64,000 nt of DNA from Kangiella sp. (GCA_028284185.1 JANQSG010000021.1:124001-188000), one strand, 5' to 3'; counted from the stretch's first letter, positions 1-10,430 are shown. The notes: a model not told the origin generated them from the sequence alone. Numbers and translations are program-made.

Positions 1-242
1 ATATCATTACCAACTTCAACGATTTTGCCGTCTTTGAAATAAACCGAACCATTATCAATCTGCTCACCAGTAGCCGTTAAAACAGTGGCATTTTTAATCA
101 AGACAGGCGCATATTCCTGGACTTGATAGCGACTGGCAAAAGGCTCCACAGCCTTATCTTTTTCTTGTGAGTCATCGACACAAGAAACAACAGCAGCGCT
201 TAAAAGCGCTGCTGTTGCTGTTTTATAAAATTTATTTTTCAT
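1..242 (-). CDS. amidohydrolase-family lipoprotein, N-terminal part only
   Basis: The gene runs off the left edge, so only about 80 residues are visible. The N-terminus MKNKFYKTATAALLSAAVVSC is a hydrophobic signal ending in a Cys with a lipobox-like VVSC, so the product is probably an outer-membrane or periplasmic lipoprotein. After a charged linker comes VLIKNATVLTATGEQIDNG and then VYFKDGKIVEVG, the first beta-sandwich strands typical of metal-dependent amidohydrolases (imidazolonepropionase-like/prolidase-like). The metal-binding HxH and the catalytic residues lie outside the window, so the substrate cannot be inferred. It lies just downstream of the NSS symporter on the same strand (16 bp apart) and may be co-transcribed with it. 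Confidence 0.7.
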   Translation of the reverse strand, partial: MKNKFYKTATAALLSAAVVSCVDDSQEKDKAVEPFASRYQVQEYAPVLIKNATVLTATGEQIDNGSVYFKDGKIVEVGND

Positions 243-258
243 TGTTATTCTCATTTAA

Positions 259-1650
259 TTAGAAAAACTGCACACCAAAAAATCTATCTAAAATAGTAGT
301 TATGGCAATAGCGCCTAAAACTAATGGGCAAATAAAGCTTACTGCAAAATCGATATACTTGGTTACCAGCGGAATAGCATTTTCACGACCAATAGAAATC
401 TCTTCATTCAGATTATTGGTTTTCCAAATATAAGCCACAAAAATTGAAATCAGGGCACCGCCAACAGGCAAGAAAGTATCGCTGGCAATCAAGCCTACGA
501 AATCCATAAAATTAGTGGCAGATTCATCATCGCCCAAAGTAACGAAATTCGTCAGGAACTCCACATTACCATTGGATAGCATAGAGGGAATACCTAACAG
601 GAAGATAAACCCTGCCATACCCCAAACTGCAATCGGGCGTTTAATTTTCTTTTCATCCACTAAATATGCAACTGGCACTTCCAGCAGCGACACTGTTGAA
701 GTTAAAGCTGCAAAAGATAATAACAAGAAGAAAATTGAACCAATAACAATACCAAGTGTAGGCCCTAAACTTTCAAACACCCCAGGCAGTGTAGCAAAAA
801 TCAGACCTGGACCACCAGCAACGCCTTCCATAGTGCCGTGACTTAAATAAGCCACAAACGGGAATATCATCAAACCCGCCAGGAAAGCAATGGAAACATC
901 GGTTAAAGTAATAAAAGCAGCAGAACGTACGATATTTTGTTGCTTGGAAACATAAGAACCATAGGTAATTAAAGCACCCATACCTAACGATAAAGAAAAG
1001 AATGCCTGACCCAATGCAGAATAAACTACTTCACCATTAATTTCCGAAAAGTCTGGTACTAGATAATATTTAATACCTTCACCTGCACCATCTAAAGTCA
1101 AGGCATAACCAATCAAACTTAAAATCAATATAAACAAGGTTGGCATTAAAATTTTGGAAGCTTTCTCAATCCCGCCGGAAATACCATGAGAAACGATAAA
1201 AGCAGTAACCCCCATAAAAACCAAACCATAAAGGCCGATCCTGCTCCAGTCGGTAATAAAACCACCAAAGCTTTCACCAACTGAAAAGTTGCCTTGAACC
1301 ATTTCGAGGAAATAACCAAAGGCCCAACCCGCAACTACATTATAAAAAGACAGGATTAAAACACCGGCGATAATGCCCAATAAACCGATAATTGACCAAT
1401 TACTGTGACCTAGCTTCTTAAAAGCACCAACTGGGTTTAACTGGGTTTTACGACCAATGGCAATTTCAGAAACCATTACCGGAAAACAAAGCAAGAAACA
1501 AAAAGCCAGATAAAGCACTACAAAGGCCGCCCCGCCGCCTTGTCCTACTTCAAACGGAAACTTCCAGATATTCCCTAAACCAACAGCAGAACCTGCTGCT
1601 GCCAGAATAAACCCTATGCGGGTATTAAATTGACCACGACCTGTTGTCAT
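259..1650 (-). CDS. Na+-dependent transporter, NSS (SNF) family
   Basis: The protein of 463 residues belongs to the neurotransmitter:sodium symporter family, inner-membrane LeuT-fold carriers that take up amino acids or amines with Na+. Residues about 10-35 carry the TM1 signature GSAVGLGNIWKFPFEVGQGG, whose unwound segment forms the Na+ and substrate sites in LeuT. About 11 hydrophobic segments follow, ending in a short C-terminus. The start ATG has GAGAAG five bases upstream. It precedes the amidohydrolase lipoprotein on the same strand, which suggests peptide or amino-acid scavenging. The substrate cannot be decided from the sequence. The family call is secure. Confidence 0.92.
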   Translation of the reverse strand: MTTGRGQFNTRIGFILAAAGSAVGLGNIWKFPFEVGQGGGAAFVVLYLAFCFLLCFPVMVSEIAIGRKTQLNPVGAFKKLGHSNWSIIGLLGIIAGVLILSFYNVVAGWAFGYFLEMVQGNFSVGESFGGFITDWSRIGLYGLVFMGVTAFIVSHGISGGIEKASKILMPTLFILILSLIGYALTLDGAGEGIKYYLVPDFSEINGEVVYSALGQAFFSLSLGMGALITYGSYVSKQQNIVRSAAFITLTDVSIAFLAGLMIFPFVAYLSHGTMEGVAGGPGLIFATLPGVFESLGPTLGIVIGSIFFLLLSFAALTSTVSLLEVPVAYLVDEKKIKRPIAVWGMAGFIFLLGIPSMLSNGNVEFLTNFVTLGDDESATNFMDFVGLIASDTFLPVGGALISIFVAYIWKTNNLNEEISIGRENAIPLVTKYIDFAVSFICPLVLGAIAITTILDRFFGVQFF

Positions 1651-1783
1651 AATTACTTCTCTTTATTTGTTATTTGAATTTGATCCTAGCCGCTAATAAC
1701 ACCATATTTAGTCTATAGGCTCAAGCAATTCGCTTATTTTTCAGGCAAAATAGTCTGATTTTCAATTAAACTTATAATTAATT

Positions 1784-2836
1784 ATGAAAACTCCAGCTAA
1801 GCTTTTGATTTTATTAATGTTGATCGGGCTCAATGGTTGCAGCTCAGATCCAGTTCAAAAATTGCAACTGCCAGAAGCCATTAGTAATAATGCCAGTGCT
1901 AAAGCTCTGGTAGATAAGGAAATCTGGTTCTATTCCTTTAATGGCCTTAAATCAGGTAAAAGCTGGAAAGAGGTTTCTTCTGCGGCTTTTGCCGTTAACC
2001 CCAAAAGTGGTGAGAGTAAACGCTTGCAAGAGGTTCCGGGTACTGCGGGTCGTTTAGCCTCGGTAGCTGCAACAGTGAATAACCAAATCTATATTTTTGG
2101 TGGTTATACGGTTGCAACAGATCATAGTGAAGTTTCAACACCAGAGGTTTATCGATTTGATCCACAAACTGCAACTTATGAGCTGGTCACTCATATGCCT
2201 ACCCCGGTCGATGATTCAGTCGCACTGGTTTATCAAAACCGCTACATTTATCTGATTAGCGGTTGGCATAATGATGGCAATGTCAATTTAGTGCAGATAC
2301 TGGATACTCAAGATATGAGTTGGCATCAAGGCACACCTTATCCCGGCGCTGCAGTTTTTGGACAAGCAGCTGGAATCATTCAGAATAAAATGGTCATCAG
2401 TGATGGGGTTAAAGTTTTAAAAGTCGTAGCTGGAAAACGCCACTATGGCATAAGCGACGATAATTATTTGGGGACTATTGATCCTGAAAATTTCAGAAAA
2501 GTTTATTGGCAAAAACTCCCCATGCATCCAGGTCCTGCTCGCTATCGAATGGCAGCTACTGGCTCCAGTAAATTAGGGCAAATTATCTTCGTGGGCGGAA
2601 GTGATAATCCTTATAACTTTAATGGCATTGGTTATAACGGAGTTCCTAGCCAACCTAGTGAATTAATTTTTGCTTACGATATAGGACTAAACCAATGGCA
2701 AAGCTTAGGCAAACAGCAGATCCCAACAATGGATCACAGAGCATTGCTGGAGTTTGATAATGACTTTTATATTTTAGGTGGCATGCTAAAAAACCAACAA
2801 ACCACCTCAGGGGTTTTTAAAATTGAATTAAATTAG
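1784..2836 (+). CDS. Kelch-repeat lipoprotein
   Basis: A 350-residue protein with a lipoprotein signal (hydrophobic stretch ending LIGLNGCSS, Cys at about residue 19). The remainder shows Kelch-type beta-propeller blades: repeated hydrophobic-GG motifs such as IYIFGGY, IYLISGWH, IIFVGGSDNP and FYILGGM, each followed by a variable Tyr/Trp-containing strand (FDPQTATYELV, YDIGLNQWQSL). Related bacterial Kelch proteins include N-acetylneuraminate epimerase, but nothing here fixes such an activity. It is divergent from the NSS symporter and its 3' end overlaps the convergent acyl-CoA dehydrogenase gene by 9 bases. Function unknown; envelope location inferred. Confidence 0.85.
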   Translation: MKTPAKLLILLMLIGLNGCSSDPVQKLQLPEAISNNASAKALVDKEIWFYSFNGLKSGKSWKEVSSAAFAVNPKSGESKRLQEVPGTAGRLASVAATVNNQIYIFGGYTVATDHSEVSTPEVYRFDPQTATYELVTHMPTPVDDSVALVYQNRYIYLISGWHNDGNVNLVQILDTQDMSWHQGTPYPGAAVFGQAAGIIQNKMVISDGVKVLKVVAGKRHYGISDDNYLGTIDPENFRKVYWQKLPMHPGPARYRMAATGSSKLGQIIFVGGSDNPYNFNGIGYNGVPSQPSELIFAYDIGLNQWQSLGKQQIPTMDHRALLEFDNDFYILGGMLKNQQTTSGVFKIELN

Positions 2837-4537
2837 CTCGTTTTCAATACTCGCTTTTAAACCCAAAGTTTTAGGCAGTAAGCGTTTAAAAAAGAAATTA
2901 GCTAATTCAATTTTTTCAACTTTGAATGACTCAGTTTTGGTAGATAAATTATTAATCATCTTAAGCCATAGATAAGCGTAGATAACCAAAGCAAAATAAT
3001 GCAGGTAGTCACAGGCGATTAACTGCTGAGTATCTCCATCGCCCTCTTCAAGGATACGTTTTGTCAGCGCTTCAAACTCTGATAACTTTTCTTCAAGCTT
3101 GCCTTTTAAATCATTTGCTTCAAATACTCCAATGTCTTTGCGAATAATACCAAGCAACAAATCAACATAAACACCTCGATTGGCTACTACTTTACGACCA
3201 ATTAGATCAAGCGCCTGAATACCGTTAGTGCCCTCATAAATTTGTGCGATGCGAGCATCGCGTACATGTTGCTCCATACCCCACTCTTTGACATAACCGT
3301 GGCCACCAAAACATTGCTGACCAGTGGTACAAACTTCATAGCCCATGTCAGTAAAGAAAGCTTTAGCAATTGGCGTTAGCAAAGCTGCCATAGCATTCGC
3401 CTCGGCAACCTTTTCTTGGTCTTGAGAATGATAGGCAATATCTAAATAAGAACCTAACCAAACACCTAATGCGCGCCCTGCTTGATTAAAAGCCTGCATA
3501 CTATGTAACATTCTTTGAACATCACCATGCTTAATGATAGGCGCTGCACCTTGATGCTCTTTGGCTCGACCCTGCAAGCGTTCATGCGCGTAATCATTCG
3601 CCTGTTGGTAAGCCATTTCGCCTAAGCCAATCCCCTGAATACCAATAGATAAACGCTCTAGGTTCATCATGGTAAACATACAGCGTAACCCTTGATGCTC
3701 ACCACCTATCAAATAACCTTTGGCTTCATCAAAGTTCATTACGCAAGTTGAAGAAGCTTTGATGCCCATCTTATGCTCAATCGAACCACAAACTACGGCG
3801 TTTCGTTCACCAATTGAGCCATCAGAACTTACATGAAATTTCGGCACCAGAAACAAACTAATGCCTTTGGGGCCTGCTGGCGCACTTGGTAAACGGGCAA
3901 GTACCAGATGAATGATGTTTTCAGCCATATCGTGTTCGCCACCAGTAATAAAAATCTTGGACCCCGATATTTTATAACTGCCATCAGACTGAGGATCAGC
4001 TTTGGTTTTGAGCAAGCCTAGATCAGAACCAGCATGAGCCTCGGTTAAACACATAGAGCCAGACCACTCACCAGAAATCATTTTGGGTAAATAGGTTGCT
4101 TTAATCTCAGCTGAAGCATGGGCTTGTAATAAATGATAAGCGCCTGCGGTCAAGCTGCCATACAAACAAAAAGAAGTATTAGCCGAATAAAAAGACTCTT
4201 CAACCAGCACATGCAAGGCTTTAGGCAAACCCTGGCCGCCAAACTCAGGGCTGGCAGTTAGCGATTGCCAACCACCTTCAACAAAGGCCTGGTAAGCCTG
4301 CTTGAATCCTGATGGTGTTGTCACGATACCATTATCAAATTGACAGGCCTCTTCATCCCCCGATTGATTAATAGGCTCTAATACTCCTGTCGCAAACTTT
4401 CCAGCTTCCTCTAGAATGGCGCTATAAAGATCATCATCAAATTCCGCAAAATCATCGATATGCTTAAACTTATCTTGAAGATTAAAAACGTCTTGCAATA
4501 GAAACATCATCTCTTGATGCGGTAGTTGATATGCCAT
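2828..4537 (-). CDS. acyl-CoA dehydrogenase (DmdC/AcdA-like long form)
   Basis: FAD-dependent acyl-CoA dehydrogenase of 569 residues that oxidises an acyl-CoA thioester to the 2-enoyl-CoA. The FAD/substrate signature CLTEAHAGSDLG lies near residue 163, ITGGEHDMAENIIHLVLARL is in the middle domain, and IAQIYEGTNGIQALDL near residue 435 holds the probable catalytic Glu. Length and C-terminal extension match the group that includes 3-methylmercaptopropionyl-CoA dehydrogenase DmdC rather than the shorter FadE/Bcd forms. The true substrate is not visible and annotation as DmdC would be overreach. Its stop overlaps the Kelch gene, so the two are convergent. No other beta-oxidation gene is adjacent. 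Confidence 0.9.
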   Translation of the reverse strand: MAYQLPHQEMMFLLQDVFNLQDKFKHIDDFAEFDDDLYSAILEEAGKFATGVLEPINQSGDEEACQFDNGIVTTPSGFKQAYQAFVEGGWQSLTASPEFGGQGLPKALHVLVEESFYSANTSFCLYGSLTAGAYHLLQAHASAEIKATYLPKMISGEWSGSMCLTEAHAGSDLGLLKTKADPQSDGSYKISGSKIFITGGEHDMAENIIHLVLARLPSAPAGPKGISLFLVPKFHVSSDGSIGERNAVVCGSIEHKMGIKASSTCVMNFDEAKGYLIGGEHQGLRCMFTMMNLERLSIGIQGIGLGEMAYQQANDYAHERLQGRAKEHQGAAPIIKHGDVQRMLHSMQAFNQAGRALGVWLGSYLDIAYHSQDQEKVAEANAMAALLTPIAKAFFTDMGYEVCTTGQQCFGGHGYVKEWGMEQHVRDARIAQIYEGTNGIQALDLIGRKVVANRGVYVDLLLGIIRKDIGVFEANDLKGKLEEKLSEFEALTKRILEEGDGDTQQLIACDYLHYFALVIYAYLWLKMINNLSTKTESFKVEKIELANFFFKRLLPKTLGLKASIENELI

Positions 4538-4572
4538 TAGGATCTCTATAAATAGTTATATTCCTTAAGTAT

Positions 4573-4613
4573 AAAAAAAGCCTGGTCAGACCACAAGTCT
4601 AAACCAGGCTTTT
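4573..4613 (-). terminator. intrinsic terminator of the AGCS gene
   Basis: A 10-bp stem AAAGCCTGGT/ACCAGGCTTT (4577-4586 with 4603-4612) is followed on the minus strand by seven T. It sits 20 bases past the stop of the alanine symporter and also insulates the acyl-CoA dehydrogenase gene from read-through. Confidence 0.88.
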
Positions 4614-4631
4614 CAAAGCTTAGATGAGGAA

Positions 4632-6317
4632 TCAATCTGCTTGATTTTCCTTAAAGTGCTTCCAGTAATCAGCAACCGTTTGTTTCATATCCTTATGCAA
4701 CAATAAAATACCAATTAAGTTGGGTATGGTCATCAAGGCCACTGTTACCAAAGCCAAGTCCCAAACGATAGAAGCATCCACAATGGCACCGACAAAGAAA
4801 AGCCCAACATACACGATACGATACGGCATTACTGCAGCAGGCCCCCACAGATAGGTAGCTGCACGATCACCATAATAAGACCAAGCAACTGCAGTGGTAA
4901 AGGCAAAAAGTAATAAGCCAATGGTGACAATAAATTTGCCATTTTCACCAAAGAATCCTTTGGTAAAGGCAACCTGAGTTAATTTAACAGAATGGATTAA
5001 TGACTTACCTTCAACCTTTAAATCGTCATTTACCAGTTTGCCGTCTTCAATATTAATCACACCAGAAATTGGATTATTATCCTTATCAAGATAGGTCACA
5101 TCTTCTGCAACTGAGCGTGCATTAATCAAGGTAAAGCCATTTGAAATTGCCTGACCATTATTTACCGAAATGCTACCCGTGTAATTTGGAATAACGTCTT
5201 CTTTTGCTGGATTGCGATCCAAATGTTTGAAGAGTTTTTGTACATCCGCCTCATTTTTATCGTTATAGTCACCCACCAAAAACTGCATATCTGCGCGATC
5301 AAACTGGTTCTGATGCTTTTCAGACCATACACCCGATGACAATAAGACCAAGCCGGTAATGGTACAAATAATAATAGTATCAATAAATGGCTCTAATAAT
5401 GACACCATACCTTCTGAAGCTGGTTCATTCCCTTTGGCCGCAGCATGAGCGATTGGGGCAGAACCTTGACCTGCTTCATTAGAGAATAAGCCGCGATTAA
5501 CGCCACGGTTAAAGGCATAAGCGATGCTTGCACCCATAAAGCCCCCCACCGCTGCCGAACCTGAAAATACTGAACTAAAAATTGAAGTGAAAGATGGAAT
5601 AATGTTTTCATAATTATAGAAAATAACAGCCAATGCACCAATCAAATAAACTACCGCCATAAATGGCACTACTTTTTCAGCGAGTTTGGCGATTCGCTTG
5701 ATACCGCCGATAATCACTAAGGCCAATAACACAGCTAGTACAGCGCCAGTAATCCAAGTTTCAATACCAAAACTGTCTTCAACACCAGAAGCAATATTAT
5801 TGATTTGTGGCATATTGCCCGAGCCAATCGAACTAACGATAGTAGCTAAAGCAAAAAAAACAGCCATCCACTTCATGTTTAACTTCTTTTCCATAAAGTA
5901 CATGGGACCACCGGCCATAGTGCCATCGGCCGTTTTTTCACGGTATTTATGGGATAAGGTTACCTCAACAAACTTGGTCGTCATTCCCAAAAACGCCGTT
6001 ATCCACATCCAGAATAATGCAGCAGGGCCACCCAGGAAAATGGCTAAAGCTACCCCACCAATATTACCAGTACCAACAGTGCCAGAAAGTGCGGTGGATA
6101 AGGCTGCAAAGTGCGAAGTATCTCCCGGCGCGTCTTTTTTGGTGTATTTACCACGAACAATACGGGAAGCCTGAGCAAAGTAACGAATCTGTGGAAATCC
6201 GAGATATATAGTGAAGAATATACCCGTTCCCAATAGTAAATATGGAAATATCCAATAAGATCCCAAATAGGAATCCAGGGTCAAGATAAAGTTATGAATG
6301 GAATCGATAAAATCCAA
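4632..6317 (-). CDS. alanine/glycine:cation symporter (AGCS family) with a large loop insert
   Basis: Na+-coupled alanine/glycine carrier in the inner membrane, 561 residues. Family hallmarks: [24 protein letters not shown] (about 82-105), the [14 protein letters not shown] loop, [23 protein letters not shown] (about 270-292) and the C-terminal [12 protein letters not shown]. Typical AGCS proteins have roughly 450-500 residues; the extra length is a hydrophilic stretch from about 332 to 445, between two membrane segments, rich in Asp/Asn and without a recognised fold. The start is TTG with GGGGAT about nine bases upstream; no ATG is in a better place. Monocistronic, with a clear terminator behind it. 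Family secure; the role of the insert is unknown. Confidence 0.93.
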   Translation of the reverse strand: MDFIDSIHNFILTLDSYLGSYWIFPYLLLGTGIFFTIYLGFPQIRYFAQASRIVRGKYTKKDAPGDTSHFAALSTALSGTVGTGNIGGVALAIFLGGPAALFWMWITAFLGMTTKFVEVTLSHKYREKTADGTMAGGPMYFMEKKLNMKWMAVFFALATIVSSIGSGNMPQINNIASGVEDSFGIETWITGAVLAVLLALVIIGGIKRIAKLAEKVVPFMAVVYLIGALAVIFYNYENIIPSFTSIFSSVFSGSAAVGGFMGASIAYAFNRGVNRGLFSNEAGQGSAPIAHAAAKGNEPASEGMVSLLEPFIDTIIICTITGLVLLSSGVWSEKHQNQFDRADMQFLVGDYNDKNEADVQKLFKHLDRNPAKEDVIPNYTGSISVNNGQAISNGFTLINARSVAEDVTYLDKDNNPISGVINIEDGKLVNDDLKVEGKSLIHSVKLTQVAFTKGFFGENGKFIVTIGLLLFAFTTAVAWSYYGDRAATYLWGPAAVMPYRIVYVGLFFVGAIVDASIVWDLALVTVALMTIPNLIGILLLHKDMKQTVADYWKHFKENQAD

Positions 6318-6391
6318 AATAATATCCCCAATTGATTTTTTAGTTAGTAAATTGAACTAACCTTACCATTAAGCATTTGGCTTGACTAGCG

Positions 6392-7501
6392 CTAATCCAA
6401 ATCTAGTTCCTGATCCTGGTATTCCAGAGGCAATTGCACAAAGTTGGTGGATTCCGATACTTGAAAGCGCACTCCCAAACCCAATAGTCGCACTGCCTTG
6501 TCGCGGCGATAAAAACCCTCCTCCATTAATTCATAAAATAAATCATCATTAATACCAAAACTGGTTCGCTCGACTGTGGTGGCCGTAAAATCACTGAATT
6601 TTAATTTGGCATAAAGCTTATTTACCGGAACCTCGGCTTTGGATTTTGCTATCCGGCGTTTGAGCGTTTCCAGTAAAGCAGGAACTTCCTGCAAACAATC
6701 TTCAAGCGAAACCAAATCATACTCATAGGTATTTTCAACGCTTAAAGATTTCCGGGGATACGAAACGAGAACCTTTCTATCGTCTATGCCATAAGCCAGT
6801 TTATGTAATCTATCACCATAAGAGCCAAACTTTCTGGCAAGAGTCAATAAATCAAATTCACGCAGATCTTCACAAGTATAAACCCCTAGATTATTAAGCT
6901 TCTGAGTTGTCTTTTTACCGACTCCAGGGATTTTTTTAACATCCAGTTTTTTTACAAAATCATCTACTTCATCCGGTGTAATCACAAATTGACCATTGGG
7001 TTTATTCCAATCCGATGCGATTTTAGCTAAAAACTTGTTCGGGGCTATACCTGCGGATGCGGTCAATTGAAGTGTTTCATAGATTTCATGACGGATAGCT
7101 TGAGCAATATAGGTTGCACTGCCTTTGTATTGATCACAATGAGTGACATCCAAAAAAGCTTCATCCAACGACAGAGGCTCGATCAACTCCGTATATTTAG
7201 CAAAAATATCACGAATTATTTTAGAATCGTGTCGATACTTATCAAAATTACCAGCAACAATGATCAGGCTTGGACACAAACGCTTGGCATGGGCAGATGG
7301 CATAGCTGAATGAATACCATAAGAACGAGCTTCGTAATTACAAGTGGCAATCACTCCTCGCCGCGAGGGGTGGCCACCTACCGCTACCGGATGCCCTTTT
7401 AAAGCAGGATCATCGCGCATTTCAATTGCCGCATAGTAACAATCCATATCTACATGGATAATTTTACGTTGCGATTCAGATGTAGCAATTGTTTTAACCA
7501 T
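6392..7501 (-). CDS. dinB: DNA polymerase IV
   Basis: Y-family translesion polymerase of 369 residues. The catalytic acidic residues are visible in KIIHVDMDCYYAAIE (about 13-27) and in PLSLDEAFLDVT (about 100-111). The palm/finger section SYGIHSAMP, the thumb helix-hairpin-helix KIPGVGKKTTQKLNNLG and the little-finger domain toward the C-terminus follow in the usual order. It copies past damaged bases during stress. The C-terminal end QLPLEYQDQELDLD does not look like a strong canonical QLxLF beta-clamp peptide, so clamp binding may use an altered motif. No LexA box was recognised in the short upstream gap. Neighbours are unrelated in function. Confidence 0.95.
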   Translation of the reverse strand: MVKTIATSESQRKIIHVDMDCYYAAIEMRDDPALKGHPVAVGGHPSRRGVIATCNYEARSYGIHSAMPSAHAKRLCPSLIIVAGNFDKYRHDSKIIRDIFAKYTELIEPLSLDEAFLDVTHCDQYKGSATYIAQAIRHEIYETLQLTASAGIAPNKFLAKIASDWNKPNGQFVITPDEVDDFVKKLDVKKIPGVGKKTTQKLNNLGVYTCEDLREFDLLTLARKFGSYGDRLHKLAYGIDDRKVLVSYPRKSLSVENTYEYDLVSLEDCLQEVPALLETLKRRIAKSKAEVPVNKLYAKLKFSDFTATTVERTSFGINDDLFYELMEEGFYRRDKAVRLLGLGVRFQVSESTNFVQLPLEYQDQELDLD

Positions 7502-7517
7502 GAACTAATTATAACCA

Positions 7518-7548
7518 TAAAAAAAGCCACTCAGTAGAGTGGCTTTAA
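7518..7548 (-). terminator. intrinsic terminator of the M16 peptidase gene
   Basis: Stem AAAGCCACTC/GAGTGGCTTT (7523-7532 with 7537-7546), loop AGTA, then at least seven T on the minus strand, 17 bases past the M16 stop. The same hairpin recurs at 10431-10458. Confidence 0.88.
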
Positions 7549-7563
7549 AGTTACAACTATAGT

Positions 7564-10311
7564 TTACTTTCCGGCTTCCATTTTTGCTTTGTCACCCGCT
7601 TTTATGATAGAGAAATCTTCAAGCTTTAAGTGGCGACGGAAAGCATTATTTACTTCATCGACAGTTAAAGCTTTCAACTTCTCTTCATATGCTTTACCCC
7701 ATTGCATGGTACGATTTAAATCCACATTATTTGTCAAAGTGGCCACTAAACGATTATCTTTAGCACGATCAATACGATTACCCTGCAATACACCTTTAAC
7801 GGCATCGTCAAGTTCTTTTTGAGTAAAGCCGTCTTTAATTACACGTTCAAATTCCTCTTTAAAACCTTGCTCTACTTTAGATAGGTTTTCTGGTGCGCAA
7901 ATGGCATAAGCACCGAAAGTTGCATTTTCATCCCAAGAACCTGCATTAAACCAGGAACCAGCACCATAACTTAAACCATCTTTTTGACGTAAACGAGTGG
8001 CTAAACGGCTAGAGATAAAACCACCGCCAAACATCTGGTTAGCCATCATCAAGGCAGGATAATCCTTATGGTCATCTCGCATAGGCAAACTAATCATAGC
8101 TCCGAATGCAGCACCTGCTTTATCAGGTGTATCAACAAATTTATTAATGGCTTGTACATCTTTTCGTAAAGATTTAACACGTTTATAGGGTACCACTGAC
8201 TGCCAGTCACCGATTGTCGATTCAAGTTTAGATTTCACCTCATCCGTAGCAAAATCACCAACTAATGCAATTTCAGCATCTTGCGAACCCATAAAATTTT
8301 TATGAAACTCTTTTAACTGCCCAGGTTTGACCGCTTTAATTGCTGCAATTTCATCATCAATATCCATACTATAATAGGGATGCGACTTATCATAAGGACT
8401 TAAATGACGACTTAATTGACGAAATACTTGTGATGTTGGTTGTTGTTTTTGTTGCTCTAAACCCACAACCATTTCTTGTTTTAAAATTTCCAGCTCTTTT
8501 TGGTCAAAACTCGGATTCTTCAAAACTTCTTCCACTAAGTCTAAAACAGAAGTTAAATTCTCTTTAGTGGTAGTGATAGTTACACCGGCATTTGTGGAGC
8601 CACCATAAGCAGTAACGTTTGCTTTCAACTTATCAAATTCTGCTTTTAGCTCTTCTCTGTTGTATTTTTTGGTGCCTCTATCGAGCATGCTGCCAGCAAT
8701 ACGAGGAATTACATTTAAGTTACGTAAATCTTCTAAGTTGCCAATATCAAAATTAATTCTGACAACTACGGACTCACCGCGAGTTTTCTTAGGAAGGTAA
8801 ACAACTTTCGCACCATCGGATAATTCACCATTAACGATACGCGAATCAATATTATCATGAGATGGGTCGAAGTCTTCACCTTGAGCAACTGCTTCACGAC
8901 CTTCATAACCTTCTAACATTTTTTTAATATCAGATTTTGCGAAGCGTTCAATAGAATCGGCACGGTCTGGCTCTTTCTCTGGCACAAATAAACCTAAAGT
9001 ACGGTTATCATTAACTAGTAACTCATCAGCAACTTTTTGCACATCTGCCACAGTTACTTTTTCTAATCGGTCTCGATTTAAGAACAACATTCTCCAGTCG
9101 CCCATACCAATCCATTCAGTCAGGCCTATAGTAACGTTTTGCGAATTATTAAAACTTAGTTCTATTTGTTTTAATAGTTTGGTTTTAGCGCGTTCAACCT
9201 CTTCTTTAGTAAATGGCTTTTCAAGAGTATTTTCCAGGGTATTTAGAAATGCTTTTTCTGTAGGCACAAGATCTTTATCTTTTGCCACTTGCGCCATAAA
9301 CAGCATTGCACCGGGTTCAGCTAATTGAAATGCAAAACCAAAAGTACTGGCGGCCAGTTTATTCTTAACAATATCTTTATGTAAACGACCGGTCTCACTA
9401 TCCCCCATAATTTGAGTTAATACTTGTACTGCCGCATAATCCTCGTCAGCGCCAGCAGGAGTTTTATACATAGCACCAACCATTTGTACATCACCGGTTC
9501 GACGTACTACTACTTTGCGCTCACCATCTTGAATCGGCTCCTCAGTGTAGAGTTCAGGAATAACGCGAGTTGGCTTTTTAATATCACCAAAATACTTATC
9601 AATTTTCTTGATAAGGTTAGCTTCATCAACTTTACCAGCGACGATCAAAGTGGCGTTATCAGGTTGATAATATTTTCTGTAAAAAGCCTGCAAATTAGCA
9701 ATATCAACATTTTCTAAATCCGAACGGGCACCAATGGTAGATTTACCATAGTTATGCCAATCAAAGCCTGTAGCTAATAAACGCTGAAATAACACACGGA
9801 AAGGGCTATTCTCACCATTTTCAAGTTCATTTCGAACCACCGTCATTTCACTATCTAAATCTTTCTTCGCAATAAAAGAATTGATCATACGATCCGCTTC
9901 AAGATCTAAAGCCCAATTAAGGTTTTCTTCAGTTGCAGAAAAAGTTTCAAAGTAGTTTGTACGATCAAACCAAGTAGTACCATTGGGTTCCGCACCGTGA
10001 TCGGTCAACTCTTTTGGAATGTCTTTATGCCTTGGCGTTCCTTTAAAAACTAAGTGCTCCAACAAGTGAGCCATACCTGTTTCACCGTAATTTTCATGTT
10101 TTGAGCCTACATGATATACAATATTTACAGTGATAGTTTCTTGAGTCTTGTCTGGAAAAATAAGGACTTGTAAACCATTATCCAGGCGGTATTCGGTAAT
10201 ACCTTCAACGGAAGTAACCTTTTCAACGCCTTTTGGAAGCTTAGCAAAACTGGTGGAAGTGACCATAGCTAAAGTAATAGCTAGAGCCGTTTTCTTAAAA
10301 CTAGATTTCAT
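7564..10311 (-). CDS. M16-family zinc metallopeptidase (insulinase/pitrilysin type), secreted
   Basis: A 915-residue two-repeat M16 peptidase. A signal peptide (MKSSFKKTALAITLAMVTSTSFA) directs it to the envelope. The first M16 domain keeps the inverted zinc motif HLLEH at 82-86 and the downstream Glu in VRNELENGE (about 162-164). The second half (from about residue 480) repeats the fold without the zinc motif, as usual for the inactive partner domain. Substrates are generally short peptides held inside the clamshell. A strong ribosome site (AAGGGAAATTT) supports the ATG. It stands alone between two identical terminator hairpins, so it is monocistronic. It fits a proteolytic lifestyle; the exact substrate is unknown. 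Confidence 0.94.
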   Translation of the reverse strand: MKSSFKKTALAITLAMVTSTSFAKLPKGVEKVTSVEGITEYRLDNGLQVLIFPDKTQETITVNIVYHVGSKHENYGETGMAHLLEHLVFKGTPRHKDIPKELTDHGAEPNGTTWFDRTNYFETFSATEENLNWALDLEADRMINSFIAKKDLDSEMTVVRNELENGENSPFRVLFQRLLATGFDWHNYGKSTIGARSDLENVDIANLQAFYRKYYQPDNATLIVAGKVDEANLIKKIDKYFGDIKKPTRVIPELYTEEPIQDGERKVVVRRTGDVQMVGAMYKTPAGADEDYAAVQVLTQIMGDSETGRLHKDIVKNKLAASTFGFAFQLAEPGAMLFMAQVAKDKDLVPTEKAFLNTLENTLEKPFTKEEVERAKTKLLKQIELSFNNSQNVTIGLTEWIGMGDWRMLFLNRDRLEKVTVADVQKVADELLVNDNRTLGLFVPEKEPDRADSIERFAKSDIKKMLEGYEGREAVAQGEDFDPSHDNIDSRIVNGELSDGAKVVYLPKKTRGESVVVRINFDIGNLEDLRNLNVIPRIAGSMLDRGTKKYNREELKAEFDKLKANVTAYGGSTNAGVTITTTKENLTSVLDLVEEVLKNPSFDQKELEILKQEMVVGLEQQKQQPTSQVFRQLSRHLSPYDKSHPYYSMDIDDEIAAIKAVKPGQLKEFHKNFMGSQDAEIALVGDFATDEVKSKLESTIGDWQSVVPYKRVKSLRKDVQAINKFVDTPDKAGAAFGAMISLPMRDDHKDYPALMMANQMFGGGFISSRLATRLRQKDGLSYGAGSWFNAGSWDENATFGAYAICAPENLSKVEQGFKEEFERVIKDGFTQKELDDAVKGVLQGNRIDRAKDNRLVATLTNNVDLNRTMQWGKAYEEKLKALTVDEVNNAFRRHLKLEDFSIIKAGDKAKMEAGK

Positions 10312-10430
10312 AAATTTCCCTTAATTTGTTTTATTAATAATTAACCAAGCTGAGAGTATCTATGAAAATTTTGTATCTTTCTAGTCATAAAATGTTAATA
10401 AATATATCAAGTATTAAATAATACGAATAT

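Noticed and set aside
5686-6174. Plus-strand open frame of 162 codons opposite the AGCS gene
   Set aside because: Shadow of a highly conserved membrane protein gene; the translation has no coherent domain and no start signal.
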